This document shows positions 1 through 10,297 of a DNA stretch of 64,000 bases, piece by piece. Made by a program: the position numbers and the translations under genes. Origin of the DNA: Peronospora farinosa (lineage: Eukaryota > Oomycota > Peronosporomycetes > Peronosporales > Peronosporaceae); the NCBI GenBank assembly GCA_947646735.1, contig CANTFK010000661.1, positions 248,001 to 312,000 of the forward strand. The letters run 5' to 3'. The notes below the pieces were generated by a model, which saw only the letters and a list, made by a program, of their open reading frames with translations, did not search any database and had not been told where the DNA came from. The number at the start of each line of letters is the position of its first letter. The first letter of the stretch is position 1.

Positions 1-1494
1 GCTATTGAGACTGAGCTCAAGTCAATGCGTCTTCGCGGAGTATTTCGAGCGGCAAAACTGCCAAGTGGTCAAGGCGCTATCGGTACCAAATGGGTATTTA
101 AGATCAAGCGCAAAGCAGATGGATCCGTCGAGAAGTACAAGGCGCGCCTCGTTGCCAAAGGGTTCAAGCATAAGTATGGCATCGAATACACGGAGACGTT
201 CTCGTCCGTAGTCAAGTACGTGACTCTGCGCATGGTCATTGCGATCACCAAGTATTTCAGCTGGCCTCTTGACCAGCTTGATGTAGTGACGGCATTTCTC
301 TATGGCGTGATGAAGGAGAAGTTGTAGTGCACGGTTCCAGAAGGTGTTGAGTTGGATGAAAACTTCGATTTCCTGGAGTTGGTCAAGGCGATTTACGGTC
401 TGAAACAAGCATCACGCGTTTGAAACGAGACATTCGACAGCTTTGTGTGCTCCATCGGTTTCCAAGTTTCAGCCTTCGATCCGTGCCTTTACATCAAGAT
501 TGTGGATGGTCATTGCGTGCTCGTGCTGGTATACGTCGATGATGTGTTAATGACCGGCAGTTCACTTGAGTTGATAGCACAAACGAAAACGGATCTCAAA
601 ACGCGCTTCGAAATGACCGACAGTGGCAAATGCACCTTTGTACTAGGCATCGTATTGATTGACGGAGAGGACGAGAGCGTGACGATGTGCCAGCGACGCT
701 ATGTCAACGACATCCTAAAGCGCTTCGGCATGAACGAATGCAAGTCTACTGTGAGTCCGGTGGACCTAAGTACGCGCTTAATTCCAAGCAACGAAGAGAC
801 CAAGTGCAATGCCCCATTTCGAGAGGCTGTAGGTGCTTTAATGCATTTGATGACTGCGACGCGACCAGACATTGCGTATGCTGTTGGGTACGTGTCGCGT
901 TTCATTGAGAATTCTCAACAGGAACACTGGACTGCAGTGGAGCGTATTTTCCGTTATCTGCAAGGCACCAAGTCGCATGGACTTCATTTTCCGCCAAGAG
1001 ACAAGATCGACTTTCGCGGGTACTCCGATGCGGACTGGGCAGGCGATCTTTCTGACCGCAAGTCGACTTCGGGTTACGTCTTCATGCTAATGAGTGCGCC
1101 TGTGAGTTGGGGAAGCAAGAAGCAGTCAAGCGTGTCACTTTCAACAAGTGTAGCGGAGTACATTGCGCTGAGCCTGGCCATTCAGGAAGGCAAGTTGATC
1201 CATCGCCTGCTGTGCGAGATCTTGTCAGCTATGAACGAGTCGGGACCGGAGCTTGTCATCTCAGAAGACAACCAGTCGTGTATCAAGATGGAAAAGAACC
1301 CGGTTAACCATGGTCGCGCGAAGCATATTGACATCAAGAATCACCACATTCGTGATGAGGTCAATCGCGGTGAAGTCAAGCTCGAGTACTGCGAAACTGC
1401 GGTGATGTTAGCGGACATCATGACCAAGGGACTTCACGGACCACGTCACAAGGAGCTGACGGCAGCATTAGGCATTCATGCGTGTTCGTATTGA
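1..1494 (+). pseudogene. Ty1/Copia retrotransposon pol fragment (reverse transcriptase - RNase H), two in-frame stops
   Basis: One reading frame runs from the window edge to the TGA at 1492-1494 and encodes the 3' half of a Copia polyprotein. Visible marks are the RT entry block (GTKWVFKIKR and KARLVAKG), the catalytic YVDD box near 530, and RNase H blocks (YSDADWAGD, STSGYVF, KHIDIKNHH). The element starts before the window, so gag, protease and integrase are not seen. The frame is broken by TAG at 325-327 and TGA at 421-423; the TGA sits where related RTs have Trp (a one-base TGG change). No frameshift is seen, so the copy is dead but fairly recent. The purine-rich tract at about 1493-1501 fits a polypurine tract before the LTR. 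Confidence 0.93.
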
Positions 1495-1501
1495 GGGGGC
1501 G

Positions 1502-1816
1502 TGTTGACGGTCATCGATTCCACCAATATTGGGTAACCGTGATCGATCCAATCCGTATGCCTGTTCAACTTAGTATTTACGACGTAGTTTTTACGGTAAT
1601 TACTTAGAGTTGATTAGACGCGTAGGATGATAGGACGCCCTACATGATTTATATGTGAACCACATATAAATCATGTAGTCGGCAAGTAAGCCCCAATAAT
1701 CAATCACTTCCAAATCTTCCTTCTTCGCAACAAGTTTCTTCTCTCCGATCTTCCTGAGTGAACTCCTTTCGCCTGCGTTCAAGCTTCTCTTCGTTCAAGA
1801 CTCATACCATTTAACA
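1502..1816 (+). repeat. 3' LTR of the Copia element
   Basis: Directly after the polypurine tract the sequence begins TGTTGACGG. About 315 bp later it reaches TTTAACA, giving TGTT...AACA ends as expected of an LTR. The flanking sequence on the far side is Gypsy gag-like DNA in the opposite orientation, so the Copia element appears inserted into an older Gypsy element. The 5' LTR lies outside the window, so the boundaries rest only on the terminal motif and on position. Confidence 0.65.
1640..1678. repeat. Perfect 18-bp hairpin inside the Copia LTR
   Basis: Positions 1640-1657 and 1661-1678 are exact reverse complements separated by a 3-nt AAC loop. Transcribed RNA would form an 18-bp stem. 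It lies within the LTR and could affect termination, 3'-end formation or small-RNA production; that role is inference. Confidence 0.9.
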
Positions 1817-1829
1817 CCGTGCGACGTGC

Positions 1830-2697
1830 ACGGTCCTTTGAACCACCCCTCGGATTAGTAGGCTTCTTGCTGGCTGCCTTATCACCAGCAGCAAGTTTGG
1901 AATAGCAGCGAGCCATCATATGGCCTCGCTTTACGCACTTGTAGAAGATTGCCTAACTCCATAGGAGTGGCATCAGACTTCTCGGTCGACGGCCTGTAAT
2001 AGGCTATCACCGAGGCGCTGTTGTAAGATTGCTCCTACACTAAGGCGATGTCAATTGCCTTTTCCATCGTCGCTGGCACCTTTCTAAAAAGGGCCTGACG
2101 CGATGGGCCGTGCCTAAGTCCATTCAGGAACGTGGCCACCTTGACACGTTCCGGTATCGGTTCCCCATTAATGGACGCCAACGGCGAACGCATCCCCTGC
2201 GCAAATTCTTGCAGAAAGAGTTTCGCTTGTCATGCTCCAAAGGAGCGCGCCATAAGAAACACTTCGTTGTTAAACGGCGGATACATGGCGCGAATCTTTG
2301 TTTTGAAGATCGCCCATGATGGAAATGCATCAGCATTTGCCATCAGCGCAGAGTATGTCCACTCTGACGCTTTGCCACGCAAGTTGGACATAGCATAAGA
2401 CACCATTCTGGTGTCGTCTTCGATGAGCTGCGCCACTCCACATTGCTTAACTGCTAATAGCCAGTGAACAATCGTGTGAGGAGTAGTTCCATCGAACTTC
2501 GGAGGGTCCATCCGAATGGGCCTCGGTTGAGTAGTCCGGGCAGAGAGCGTCTCAACAATTGTGTTGAGCGCCTCATTACGTGCCTGCTCAAGCCTAAGCT
2601 CATCCTGAGTCTTATTGATGGACTTAGCGGTGGCTTGGCTGTTTACCTCGGACGCGTTTGTACGCTGTCCGAGCACAAACGTCTCAAATTGCTCCAA
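1830..2697 (-). pseudogene. Ty3/Gypsy gag remnant with a zinc-knuckle-like segment
   Basis: On the minus strand 2697-2230 encodes a Retrotrans_gag-like segment with the typical PPKFDG, WL..V, LRGKASEW and FKTKIRAMYPP blocks. Further downstream, about 1930-1870, another frame reads YKCVKRGHMMARC. This is a CCHC zinc knuckle whose first Cys position is Phe (TTC instead of TGC/TGT). The two parts are not in one open frame and no pol follows. The fragment is cut off by the Copia LTR at 1816. It is a decayed, truncated element. Confidence 0.8.
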
Positions 2698-2898
2698 TTG
2701 GGCAACATGTTACTCAGGAGGACAATGCAGAGAGGTTGAGCAGGGCTTGTTCACCAAGTCCCTGCGCCATATGCTCTGCCAACTTCCTATGGTGTTGGGA
2801 GAGGTGAGGGAAGTCACTTCAGTCCATATTAAGGACCATCTCAACCACACGCACGCTCAGAGAAACGGGTCGTGGGAAGGACTACAAGTGCTACCAAG

Positions 2899-3487
2899 TG
2901 TAGACGGACACTTCTACGAAGTTTCCTCGTGCTACCTTCAGCACAAGCGAGGAAGCGGTTAGACCGTCTCACCTTTGCGTGAGAGGGTGGATGTGTGGTT
3001 GGTCGACTGCTTAAGCAGTCGTACCACCAGTTGCCTCTCGCTTAAGCGAGAGTACAACGAACTTCTAAAACAAGAAGGCACCGACGTCACGTAGAAGCTT
3101 TTTCAGCTTCTCGTGCGTGGTGCTTACGTTTAGTAAATTCAAGACTGAGCTTTATTTAATGAATTATAATTAAATATAAAACTTAACTACTGATTGGCTA
3201 ATCATGTAAAGATCGGATACGCGACTCTTTTAGAAGCGTATCCTGACGCATGAGCTTAAATGTAGATTTAAGCTCGTTAATGACGTCCTTCTGGGACGTC
3301 GAGATGCCTTGCTTCAACTAGCGTCATCCCTTCTCATGTGAATCCATCAATGGATATCACATTCACGGGGGTGGATCAGATTTGTGTATCGCACCCAAGT
3401 GACAGGTCAAAAGTAATCATGGATACTTTTAGACCAAACATTAAGTATATCACTTAATGTTTACGTGTAACTAGATGCCCTGTTACA
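2899..3487 (-). repeat. Probable LTR of the Gypsy element
   Basis: Read on the minus strand the segment starts TGTAACAG at 3487 and ends TACA at 2899, followed two bases later by TGG, as for a tRNA primer-binding site. The gag fragment lies immediately downstream in the same orientation. The stretch is full of short palindromes: GCTTAAGC-centred repeats near 3010 and 3045, GAGCTTAAAT/ATTTAAGCTC near 3251-3279, and GACGTC pairs near 3282-3300. The second LTR is not seen, so the ends are inferred from termini and context. Confidence 0.6.
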
Positions 3488-4093
3488 GAATGAAGCCGAC
3501 TTAGATTGTGGTGCATTATTACCAGATTTTGAGCATGGCATAATTAGACGAAATCGTTTTGAAGTGATGCAGTCGCATGAAGAAGCTTCTGGTGACTATG
3601 AAGATCGGGTGTTGGGAGTGGTACAACATGCAAGGAGGTTGCATAGAGTGGTGGATTTTTTTGTTGTGTATAATGAGAATAGCGATCGAGGCTCTAAAAA
3701 ATTGGATTGCGGCTGAAAGTCCAAGAAAAGAAGACAATTTCGGAGGTGATTAAAGAAATAGAGAAACAAAATGAAATTGTATTGAACCATCACGAAATGC
3801 TATCAGATCACGAATACTATTTGGAAAAAACTTGCTGGATAAGCGGGCGAGGGATGATCCGGGGTCATCAGCGATTGACGATCGATATAGGTATCGCCAA
3901 GTCTCTGCAGAGTGCAATAACGACAGTGCGGTAATCAGGTTGGGAATGTTATTCTGTTTGCAATCCAAACCGGGATGCCACACTGGCATTTATAAGGGTG
4001 GAGGGAAATGGAGAAAAAGAGGGTACAACAGGATATCTGAATCGCAAGGGCTCCATGATCATTCCCTGAAGAATGAGTCGAAGCATCGTCTTT
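3488..4093. other. Repeat-flanking DNA without a recognisable gene
   Basis: Both strands carry only short open frames with frequent stops. The A/T-rich composition and position between retroelement fragments suggest decayed mobile DNA, but no family motif was recognised. Confidence 0.5.
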
Positions 4094-4465
4094 TTAACCG
4101 GCTGTAGATCGCGATCGACGCTGTTTACGCTCCCTGTAAAACTTCGCTAATTTTTGATTGCTTTCTCGCTGTTCTTTCGACAGATACAACGGATGGGTCA
4201 ATTTCCATAGCGCCTGCTGATGCCGATCTTCAAAATCGAGATAACGGATTATCAACTTGTCAAACCACCCAGTCATTGGAAACGATACCGAGGCAACTAA
4301 CATCTCGAGATTTTTCCACGGTTCCTGATCATAAAGCGTGGGAATTTGTGCCGAAGTGACCCGCCTGGGTGTCCACAGTGAATCAGGAGTCGGTGCCTTG
4401 GATGTAGGAAACGTGGGAAAAGGGTATATTTTGAGCTTGGAAAAATACTTATACAGAACTTCCAA
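4094..4465 (-). CDS. Hypothetical ORF of unknown family, possibly retroelement-derived
   Basis: The minus-strand ORF encodes about 123 residues, and the same frame stays open upstream to about 4610, so roughly 170 residues could be read; no ATG-initiated start is evident. Composition is protein-like: aromatic and proline-rich in the middle (PFPTFPTSKAP, EPWKNLEM, SFPMTGWFDKLIIRYLDF), with a strongly basic C-terminus (FYRERKQRRSRSTAG). No family was recognised. Its place beside Gypsy/Copia debris makes a transposon-encoded or captured fragment possible. The neighbouring DNA up to 5040 shows no further gene. Confidence 0.35.
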   Translation of the reverse strand: MEVLYKYFSKLKIYPFPTFPTSKAPTPDSLWTPRRVTSAQIPTLYDQEPWKNLEMLVASVSFPMTGWFDKLIIRYLDFEDRHQQALWKLTHPLYLSKEQRESNQKLAKFYRERKQRRSRSTAG

Positions 4466-5040
4466 TTTAGCCTCGCAGGTTGAGCTAATTCGATGGGCTG
4501 ACCATGGCGCAACCTGAGCTAACGATCGAGGATTTCGCTTGCGGTATCCAGATATTCTTTGATTTCGCGGCTTCTGAGTGGTCGCTAGATGGGCATACTC
4601 ATGTGGCTATTGCAGCGACTTCCTTTACGTGGCATTGAATGGCGCATTCCCGTAGGAGTGACTAAATGAATCAACCAATTGCCGCTTTATTGTATTGAAA
4701 TTTAAAATATTCCAAAAAATTATAATAATTTTTTTATTGACACATATTATTAGTGCCAATAATATGTAACGGGCTCGCTTCGTTACAAGATAGACAGACA
4801 TCCAAGGGATGTAAGCAAGAAATCTACCGCTAGACACCGTCGTCGACTGGCTTCAGACCTGTACCTCCTTCACCTTTGTGCACAGGATCGTGCAGCCTGG
4901 AAGACCTTCAGCGTGGCGCTTATAGCCGCATCGCTCAATGGACCCTGGCGAGAGTAGAGAAAAATGTAGAGAATGAGAGATAACCCGACGCATGCAGAAG
5001 TTGAGCCACTTTGGCGGCAAGCCGGCTCGTGTAACACGCT

Positions 5041-5162
5041 TACATACATACATATATACATACATACATACATACATACATACATACATACACACATACA
5101 TACATACATACATACATACATACATACATACATACATACATACATACATACATACATACATA
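5041..5162. repeat. (TACA)n microsatellite
   Basis: About 30 tandem TACA units, with interruptions TATATA near 5053 and CACACA near 5089. It produces long artificial MYVC or HTYI open frames on both strands, which are not genes. Confidence 0.97.
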
Positions 5163-5463
5163 AGCCGGTGCTCGATCGAGTCCGGTGATTGTACGGGACG
5201 GTGATGCTCTCGAGACTGTCCGGCTAAGCTAAGATCACGCGTGCTCGTTCGTAGTCAAAGGATTCATTTTCATACAACTTCGTTGATTCCGATAGCTTCT
5301 CGATCATAAGAACATCATAATTACCACAACATGTATCACTTAGTTGAGAAAAATTGCTCGAGCTTCATATATTCAGACATCAACTTGAAGCAACAAATTG
5401 CAGTCTCTAGCTCCAGCTAAAACTCAGCTAAGCTCAGGACTACACCTCCCGACATTACGACGC

Positions 5464-6513
5464 TTATAGCCACTTCTGGCGCAGTTTGATCACGTAAGGC
5501 TCAATTGGAAGGTCAAGCTTAGGCCGGACGTCGGCAATAGCGTCAATCTTCTCGCGAATCTCTGGCGTGATCTTGTCCACAAACTCCATCGCTTTCAGGT
5601 TCTCATCCAGCTGCTCGATACTGGTAGCACCAAGAATTACCGTGGACACGTGTGGGTTGGCCGCCACCCAGGCAATCGACAGCTGCGCTAACGAGCAGCC
5701 CACCTCCTTGGCCACCTCAGCGAGCTTGTCAGCCTTAGCAGCCTTCTCCTTTAAACCATTCGACAGCATGCTCTTGTATGCCGGCATCGACAAACGCGAT
5801 CCCTCCGGGATGCCCTTGCTATACTTGCCTGTAAGGATGCCTGACGCCAGCGGTGACCACGTAGTGAGACCGTAGTTGTACTTCTTGTACAGTATATCAA
5901 AGTTGAACTCAACACGCGAGCGCTTCAAGATGTTGTACTGCGGCTGCTCAAAAATGGGGCGGATCAGACCGAGTCGATCGGCGATCTCGCAGGCCTCGAT
6001 GATATCCTGGGCACGCCACTCGCTAGTGCCCCAATAGAAGGCCCAGCCCTGCTCAATAAGAAAGTTCATGGCACGCACAGTTTCCTCCATGGGCGTGAAG
6101 GGGTCCGGGCGGTGACAGAAGACCAGGTCAACGTAGTCCATACCGAAGCGCTTCAGCGACGCCTTCATGCCTTCGACAAGGTGCTTGCGACTGTTGCCCA
6201 TGTCGTTGGGGCCGCCCTTGTATCCGAAAAAGAGCTTGGTGCTGATCACAAGGTCCTCACGCGACCAGAGCTTACGCTCGACACCGGCTTTCACCACCTT
6301 GCCCATGATCGTTTCCGACTGACCGTTAGCGTACGTCTCGGCGTTGTCGAAAAAGTTAATGCCTTGCTTGTAGGCATGCTCCATGATGCTGTAAGCCTTT
6401 TCAAAGTCGAGCTGCGTATTGAAAGTCACCCAGCTACCGAACGACAGGCGCGACACCAGCAAACCCGAGTTGCCAAGGTAGCGATACTTCATCTTGTGTT
6501 CGGGGGCGGCCAT
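5464..6513 (-). CDS. Aldo/keto reductase, voltage-gated K+ channel beta-subunit-like (AKR6 type)
   Basis: This intact single-exon frame encodes 349 residues, the usual length of the family. NADPH-dependent carbonyl reductases of this type adopt a TIM barrel, and the AKR6 branch includes Kv-beta proteins. The catalytic tetrad is visible as Asp56 and Tyr61 (FFDNAETY), Lys93 (VISTK) and His134 (VFCHRPD). The TTWSPLASGILTGKY block and the opening YRYLGNSGLLVSRLSFGSW are typical of the AKR6 group. No signal peptide is present, so a cytosolic location is likely. The start is the ATG at 6513, with an INR-like promoter about 40 bp upstream. It is divergent from the SAPS gene, 1.2 kb away. The substrate cannot be told from sequence. 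Confidence 0.95.
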   Translation of the reverse strand: MAAPEHKMKYRYLGNSGLLVSRLSFGSWVTFNTQLDFEKAYSIMEHAYKQGINFFDNAETYANGQSETIMGKVVKAGVERKLWSREDLVISTKLFFGYKGGPNDMGNSRKHLVEGMKASLKRFGMDYVDLVFCHRPDPFTPMEETVRAMNFLIEQGWAFYWGTSEWRAQDIIEACEIADRLGLIRPIFEQPQYNILKRSRVEFNFDILYKKYNYGLTTWSPLASGILTGKYSKGIPEGSRLSMPAYKSMLSNGLKEKAAKADKLAEVAKEVGCSLAQLSIAWVAANPHVSTVILGATSIEQLDENLKAMEFVDKITPEIREKIDAIADVRPKLDLPIEPYVIKLRQKWL

Positions 6514-6554
6514 CGTGACGAAACGAGTTTGAATCGGGTTGAGCGCTGTAAGTC

Positions 6555-6570
6555 AAATTGGATAATGGCT
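6555..6570 (-). promoter_or_regulatory. INR-like core promoter of the aldo/keto reductase
   Basis: The minus strand reads AGCCATTATCCAATTT, matching 12 of 16 positions of the oomycete core promoter GCTCATTYYNCAWTTT. It lies about 40 bp before the ATG, the usual spacing for short oomycete 5' leaders. Functional status is inferred. Confidence 0.5.
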
Positions 6571-7692
6571 GCTTCGAAATTTTTACGTCGCTTTTCCATG
6601 ATTTTTCCAAACCCCTTTCCATGCTTATCACGTTTTTTTCATGCCACTATACTTTAACTGAGTATTTTGGCTGGACGATACAATAACCAGGACACGAAAA
6701 TCATCTCATTTGTAATATAAGTCGGGGGAAGAAGTTTAATGTGCCTTTTTTAAGCAACAAACTTTGGTTACTATGCTCTCTAATTGTATTCGCATTTCAC
6801 GATGACAGGTTTTGCAAACGAGCTTAAAAGTAGCAGACAATTAAATTGTCACACAAACATCGACTTCTTCACGGCAAATCTTCAATCCACCGCCCTTCCA
6901 AGGACCTAAGTCTGTTACGTGCCCCGATGCTACCTCTCCCCTATAACTAAGCAGCTTTGTGGCAAGAGCGTAGGATGTAGCGGTTCGATTACTCTCTATA
7001 TGTATAAATAAAAAGAGGTCGTGTGTCGTGGCTGCTGCTCCAATAGCTGCTTTAGCTGTGTCTTGCCCTGCGATGTCCTACTATTTTTAAATCGCTTCTC
7101 GCAAACATGTAGTCGGATATATAAGCATTTGCTTTAAATCTGTAATTTGTGCATGGAACATTCTCACCATCATCTTGCTTGAAGCAGAAGTCGAAAGTGT
7201 CGTCCTCACTTCCAAAACGCGATTCTAGCTATGCTTGATGCAAAAGACACTTGTCGGTCTTCTGAGTGTAGCTTGCGATAATACTGCATCGCACTATTTC
7301 TAGCTAGTAACAGGACGAAATAGGATATACTTGACAGTAGTCTTGGTCATTGAATGACCACCGTCGCTGTCCAGTAACAATTGGTCGATAACTTTGTTAT
7401 TACGCCACAAAAGTCTATTCTTTACCAATTAGCTAATAAAGGCCTAATTTTGTGTTCAGGAGGAACCGTCGGGTACTGCGTGCCGTCAGCATCTAGTGTG
7501 AAATGTATACGATCGATAGCAGCTTTTGTTAAAAAAGGCTTTACTGTTCTAAAAACTGACTCTTTAAAGCTATTGATAATCTACAATGCCACATGTTCAC
7601 GGTGACCTACCCCTCCCCTACTTACACTCGCCAACAACGAACCATTTATAGTCGCCATAACCCCCTGACGGACGCAATTTTATACTGTCGCA
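6571..7692. other. Intergenic region between divergent genes
   Basis: About 1.1 kb with no coding stretch above noise on either strand. It must hold the promoter of the SAPS gene; no INR match was identified near 7693. Confidence 0.6.
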
Positions 7693-9765
7693 ATGATTGA
7701 AGTGACGGTATCACGTCGAGACTCGTCAGTATCCGCCACGTCTTCTCCTGACGAACTTGTATGTAATATACTTGCTAAAGATAATCCAGTGGTGACGGCA
7801 TCATTAGTCTCTGCATTAAGCAACGACGCGTTGCTCGCGCACTTTGTCACGTTCGTTGCGCGTGTGGATTCCGACAGTGAGCAGACACTCCCGGACGGCC
7901 CTGATGCTGCAAAAGTGGCGACTACTGAAGATGTCGCCAACCGTCGTGAAGACGAGACGCAGGACAATGTGACTGAAGAGCTCGTGACGTCTTATCGTGC
8001 GACGATGCTGTTGACGAACGACGATACGGCCGAGGCGCTACTCACGTTCCTCGGGGACAAGAGCAAGCTACTGACGCGATGTCTGTTCCGCGTATTCCAG
8101 TGTGACGCTAAAGGAAATTTGCGGCATGCCTGTCGGGTCATCGATCAGCTGTTACGCTTCTATCTGGACGACGTGTACGACGTGCTGGGCAAAGATGCCT
8201 CAACCGTAGCGAGATATATGGGAGCCATGCTGCCGTATCTGGAGCATGCTCCCGTAGCCGAGCTGTTCTTAACACTGGTATGCAAACCTCACAGTGCTGC
8301 GGCCATGAGATTTTACACTTCGACACCGCCAAAAAAATGGGCGTTCTTCCGGGCGTTATCCGAGTGGAAGGTGCTATTAGTTTTGGCAAACCATGTCTGT
8401 AGTACCGAGTATGGAGAGACCCATACAGTTGGAGCCGCAGACGTCTTTGTGGAACTGCTGGACCGACTTGCGGCGGACGAGAATGGGCAGTTGCTGTTGC
8501 AGCCAGCTGCCTACTGTCCAGAGTTGTTAGAGGGATTGATTCGAGCAGCGGTTGAATTGGAGGATAGCAAAAAGACAATGCAGAGATCGGTGGGACAACG
8601 CACTGCTGCAATGAAGTGCGTGTTTCGATTGCTGCAGAAGAGCACGTTGGAAAAAGTGCAAGGACCGCCGACGAGTCCGTACCAGTCTTTTGGTGCTACG
8701 ATCGTGAATCTAGTTCCAAATCAGCTGGGACCTCTGCGCGAAAAAATATATGAGCTTGTGGAACAACACCTTGGCGAACTTTTGAAATACCTCATTCAGA
8801 AGTATGTGAGTCAGCAGAATATCGAGATGCCAAATGAAGCGTCTGGAAAGCCACTGCCGGAGGGTGCAGTTCGTCACACGGCATATGTGGTGAAGGTTCC
8901 TTTTACGGAATTGCGTCTTATGCTTGTGGAGACACTGGTGGAAGTCATGGCACACAACCCGCGTTTGATGAGTGAACACTTTGATGTAAATGTATGGCGC
9001 GTACTGGTCACATGGTTCTTCGAGTATTCTCACAACAATCTGTATCACGCAGCTTTCTATCAGCTTGTATTTATTGCACTGCGCACGGACAACCAGCAGG
9101 CACTAAAGGTGCTCGTGAAGAAGCTTAGGCTGGCCACGTTATTGGTGGAACATTACCGTGCAGATGGCGACGTTACCAGCAACAAGGGTTACATTCTGCA
9201 AATCTGCAATGCCATTCGTCTACAAGCAGCCTCACAGTCGCCTGATGCGTTTTTGCGCAATTTTTTGCAGTCGCACACGACATGGCGTGGGTTTGAGAAG
9301 GAATTGCGCGACCGAACTAATTCGCTTTGCGTAAATGGTCTTGGATTTACGGTTCCCCAAGCCGTCCGCCCTGGTTATCAGAAGGGTTCATGGCAAATGC
9401 TGAACGAAGAGCAGGATGCTGGAATTGATCATGGATCTGAGTTTGCGCGCTCATTAGGTTTCATGGATGATGTCGCGTGGCCAGAAGATGATGCAATGGA
9501 TGGTAACAAGAAACGGAAGAAAAAGAAAAGAGGCAAGATGAATTTGCCAGCCCGACCCCGTAATGGTATGCATGACGCGTACGAGGCAGATAGTACCGAT
9601 GACGAATTCACCAGTAAGCCTGAGGACATTGCTGCGGCGGCACTGATAGCGGCCGAGGAGGCTGAGCTAGCTGCAAACGGGTCTAGAGGCTCGAAAGTTG
9701 GTACGGCAAACGGAGCAAGTACATTAAAGAAGAAAAAAAGCAATAAGAAACAGCACAAGAAATAG
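7693..9765 (+). CDS. SAPS-domain protein, PP6/Sit4 phosphatase regulatory subunit
   Basis: A single-exon frame of 690 residues. The N-terminal two thirds resemble the SIT4-associated phosphatase (SAPS) family: VARYMGAMLPYLEHAPVAELFLTLVC, then long helical repeats with LMLVETLVEVM and FFEYSHNNLYHAAFYQLVFIAL blocks. Such proteins bind and direct the PP6/Sit4 catalytic subunit in growth and cell-cycle control. The C-terminal ~110 residues are acidic, then Lys-rich (KKRKKKKRGK and a final KKKKSNKKQHKK), probably disordered and possibly nuclear-targeting. The start is the first in-frame ATG. The gene converges on the chromatin factor to the right. Family assignment is from recognised sequence pattern. 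Confidence 0.85.
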   Translation: MIEVTVSRRDSSVSATSSPDELVCNILAKDNPVVTASLVSALSNDALLAHFVTFVARVDSDSEQTLPDGPDAAKVATTEDVANRREDETQDNVTEELVTSYRATMLLTNDDTAEALLTFLGDKSKLLTRCLFRVFQCDAKGNLRHACRVIDQLLRFYLDDVYDVLGKDASTVARYMGAMLPYLEHAPVAELFLTLVCKPHSAAAMRFYTSTPPKKWAFFRALSEWKVLLVLANHVCSTEYGETHTVGAADVFVELLDRLAADENGQLLLQPAAYCPELLEGLIRAAVELEDSKKTMQRSVGQRTAAMKCVFRLLQKSTLEKVQGPPTSPYQSFGATIVNLVPNQLGPLREKIYELVEQHLGELLKYLIQKYVSQQNIEMPNEASGKPLPEGAVRHTAYVVKVPFTELRLMLVETLVEVMAHNPRLMSEHFDVNVWRVLVTWFFEYSHNNLYHAAFYQLVFIALRTDNQQALKVLVKKLRLATLLVEHYRADGDVTSNKGYILQICNAIRLQAASQSPDAFLRNFLQSHTTWRGFEKELRDRTNSLCVNGLGFTVPQAVRPGYQKGSWQMLNEEQDAGIDHGSEFARSLGFMDDVAWPEDDAMDGNKKRKKKKRGKMNLPARPRNGMHDAYEADSTDDEFTSKPEDIAAAALIAAEEAELAANGSRGSKVGTANGASTLKKKKSNKKQHKK

Positions 9766-10297
9766 AGGTCCGGCAGGTAAGTTAGTAGACAAATGTGAAG
9801 CGCCATTTTGCGGGTAGGTGGAAAAAGCAATATGGTTATCCGTGCGACGGATGTGCTCCGTCACAGATTGTTTGCTTCTGTTGTGCTGCTCGTTGCAGAA
9901 TGACAACATAGCTGTATGTTTCCTAGCAGATCGCACCACCCACATCTTGTGACACATATTAGCCGATCCAGGGAAGACTGTCGACCGTGAGATTCTGTGA
10001 AGTCCAAAGTATAGAGTATAGGTTGGTCCTATGCTGGAAGTGATAGTTTCGGAAGCAAGAACGGGAGAATCGTTGAGCAAGCGATGCTTCCTTACACGCA
10101 CGACCAAACCTGTAAAGTGATATATGTGAGTTCCTCAATCAAAATCTGTACCAGAAGAGCTAGAAGTAAGAAACCATGCAGCAACCGGCTCAACCATCGT
10201 GTTGGATTCGACGACACATTATCTCGGGATTAATGTGTTTGCGCATGAACACATGCGTGCAAAATGCACGCGGAGCTAGGTTATCTGCATTCTCTAT
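9766..10297. other. Convergent 3' intergenic region
   Basis: About 530 bp between the stop codons of two convergent genes. Only short frames are present. It presumably holds both 3' UTRs. Confidence 0.6.

Noticed and set aside
4853..5204. Several 70-102 codon ORFs on both strands made of MYVC or HTYI repeats
   Set aside because: They are translations of the TACA microsatellite and appear in multiple frames at once.
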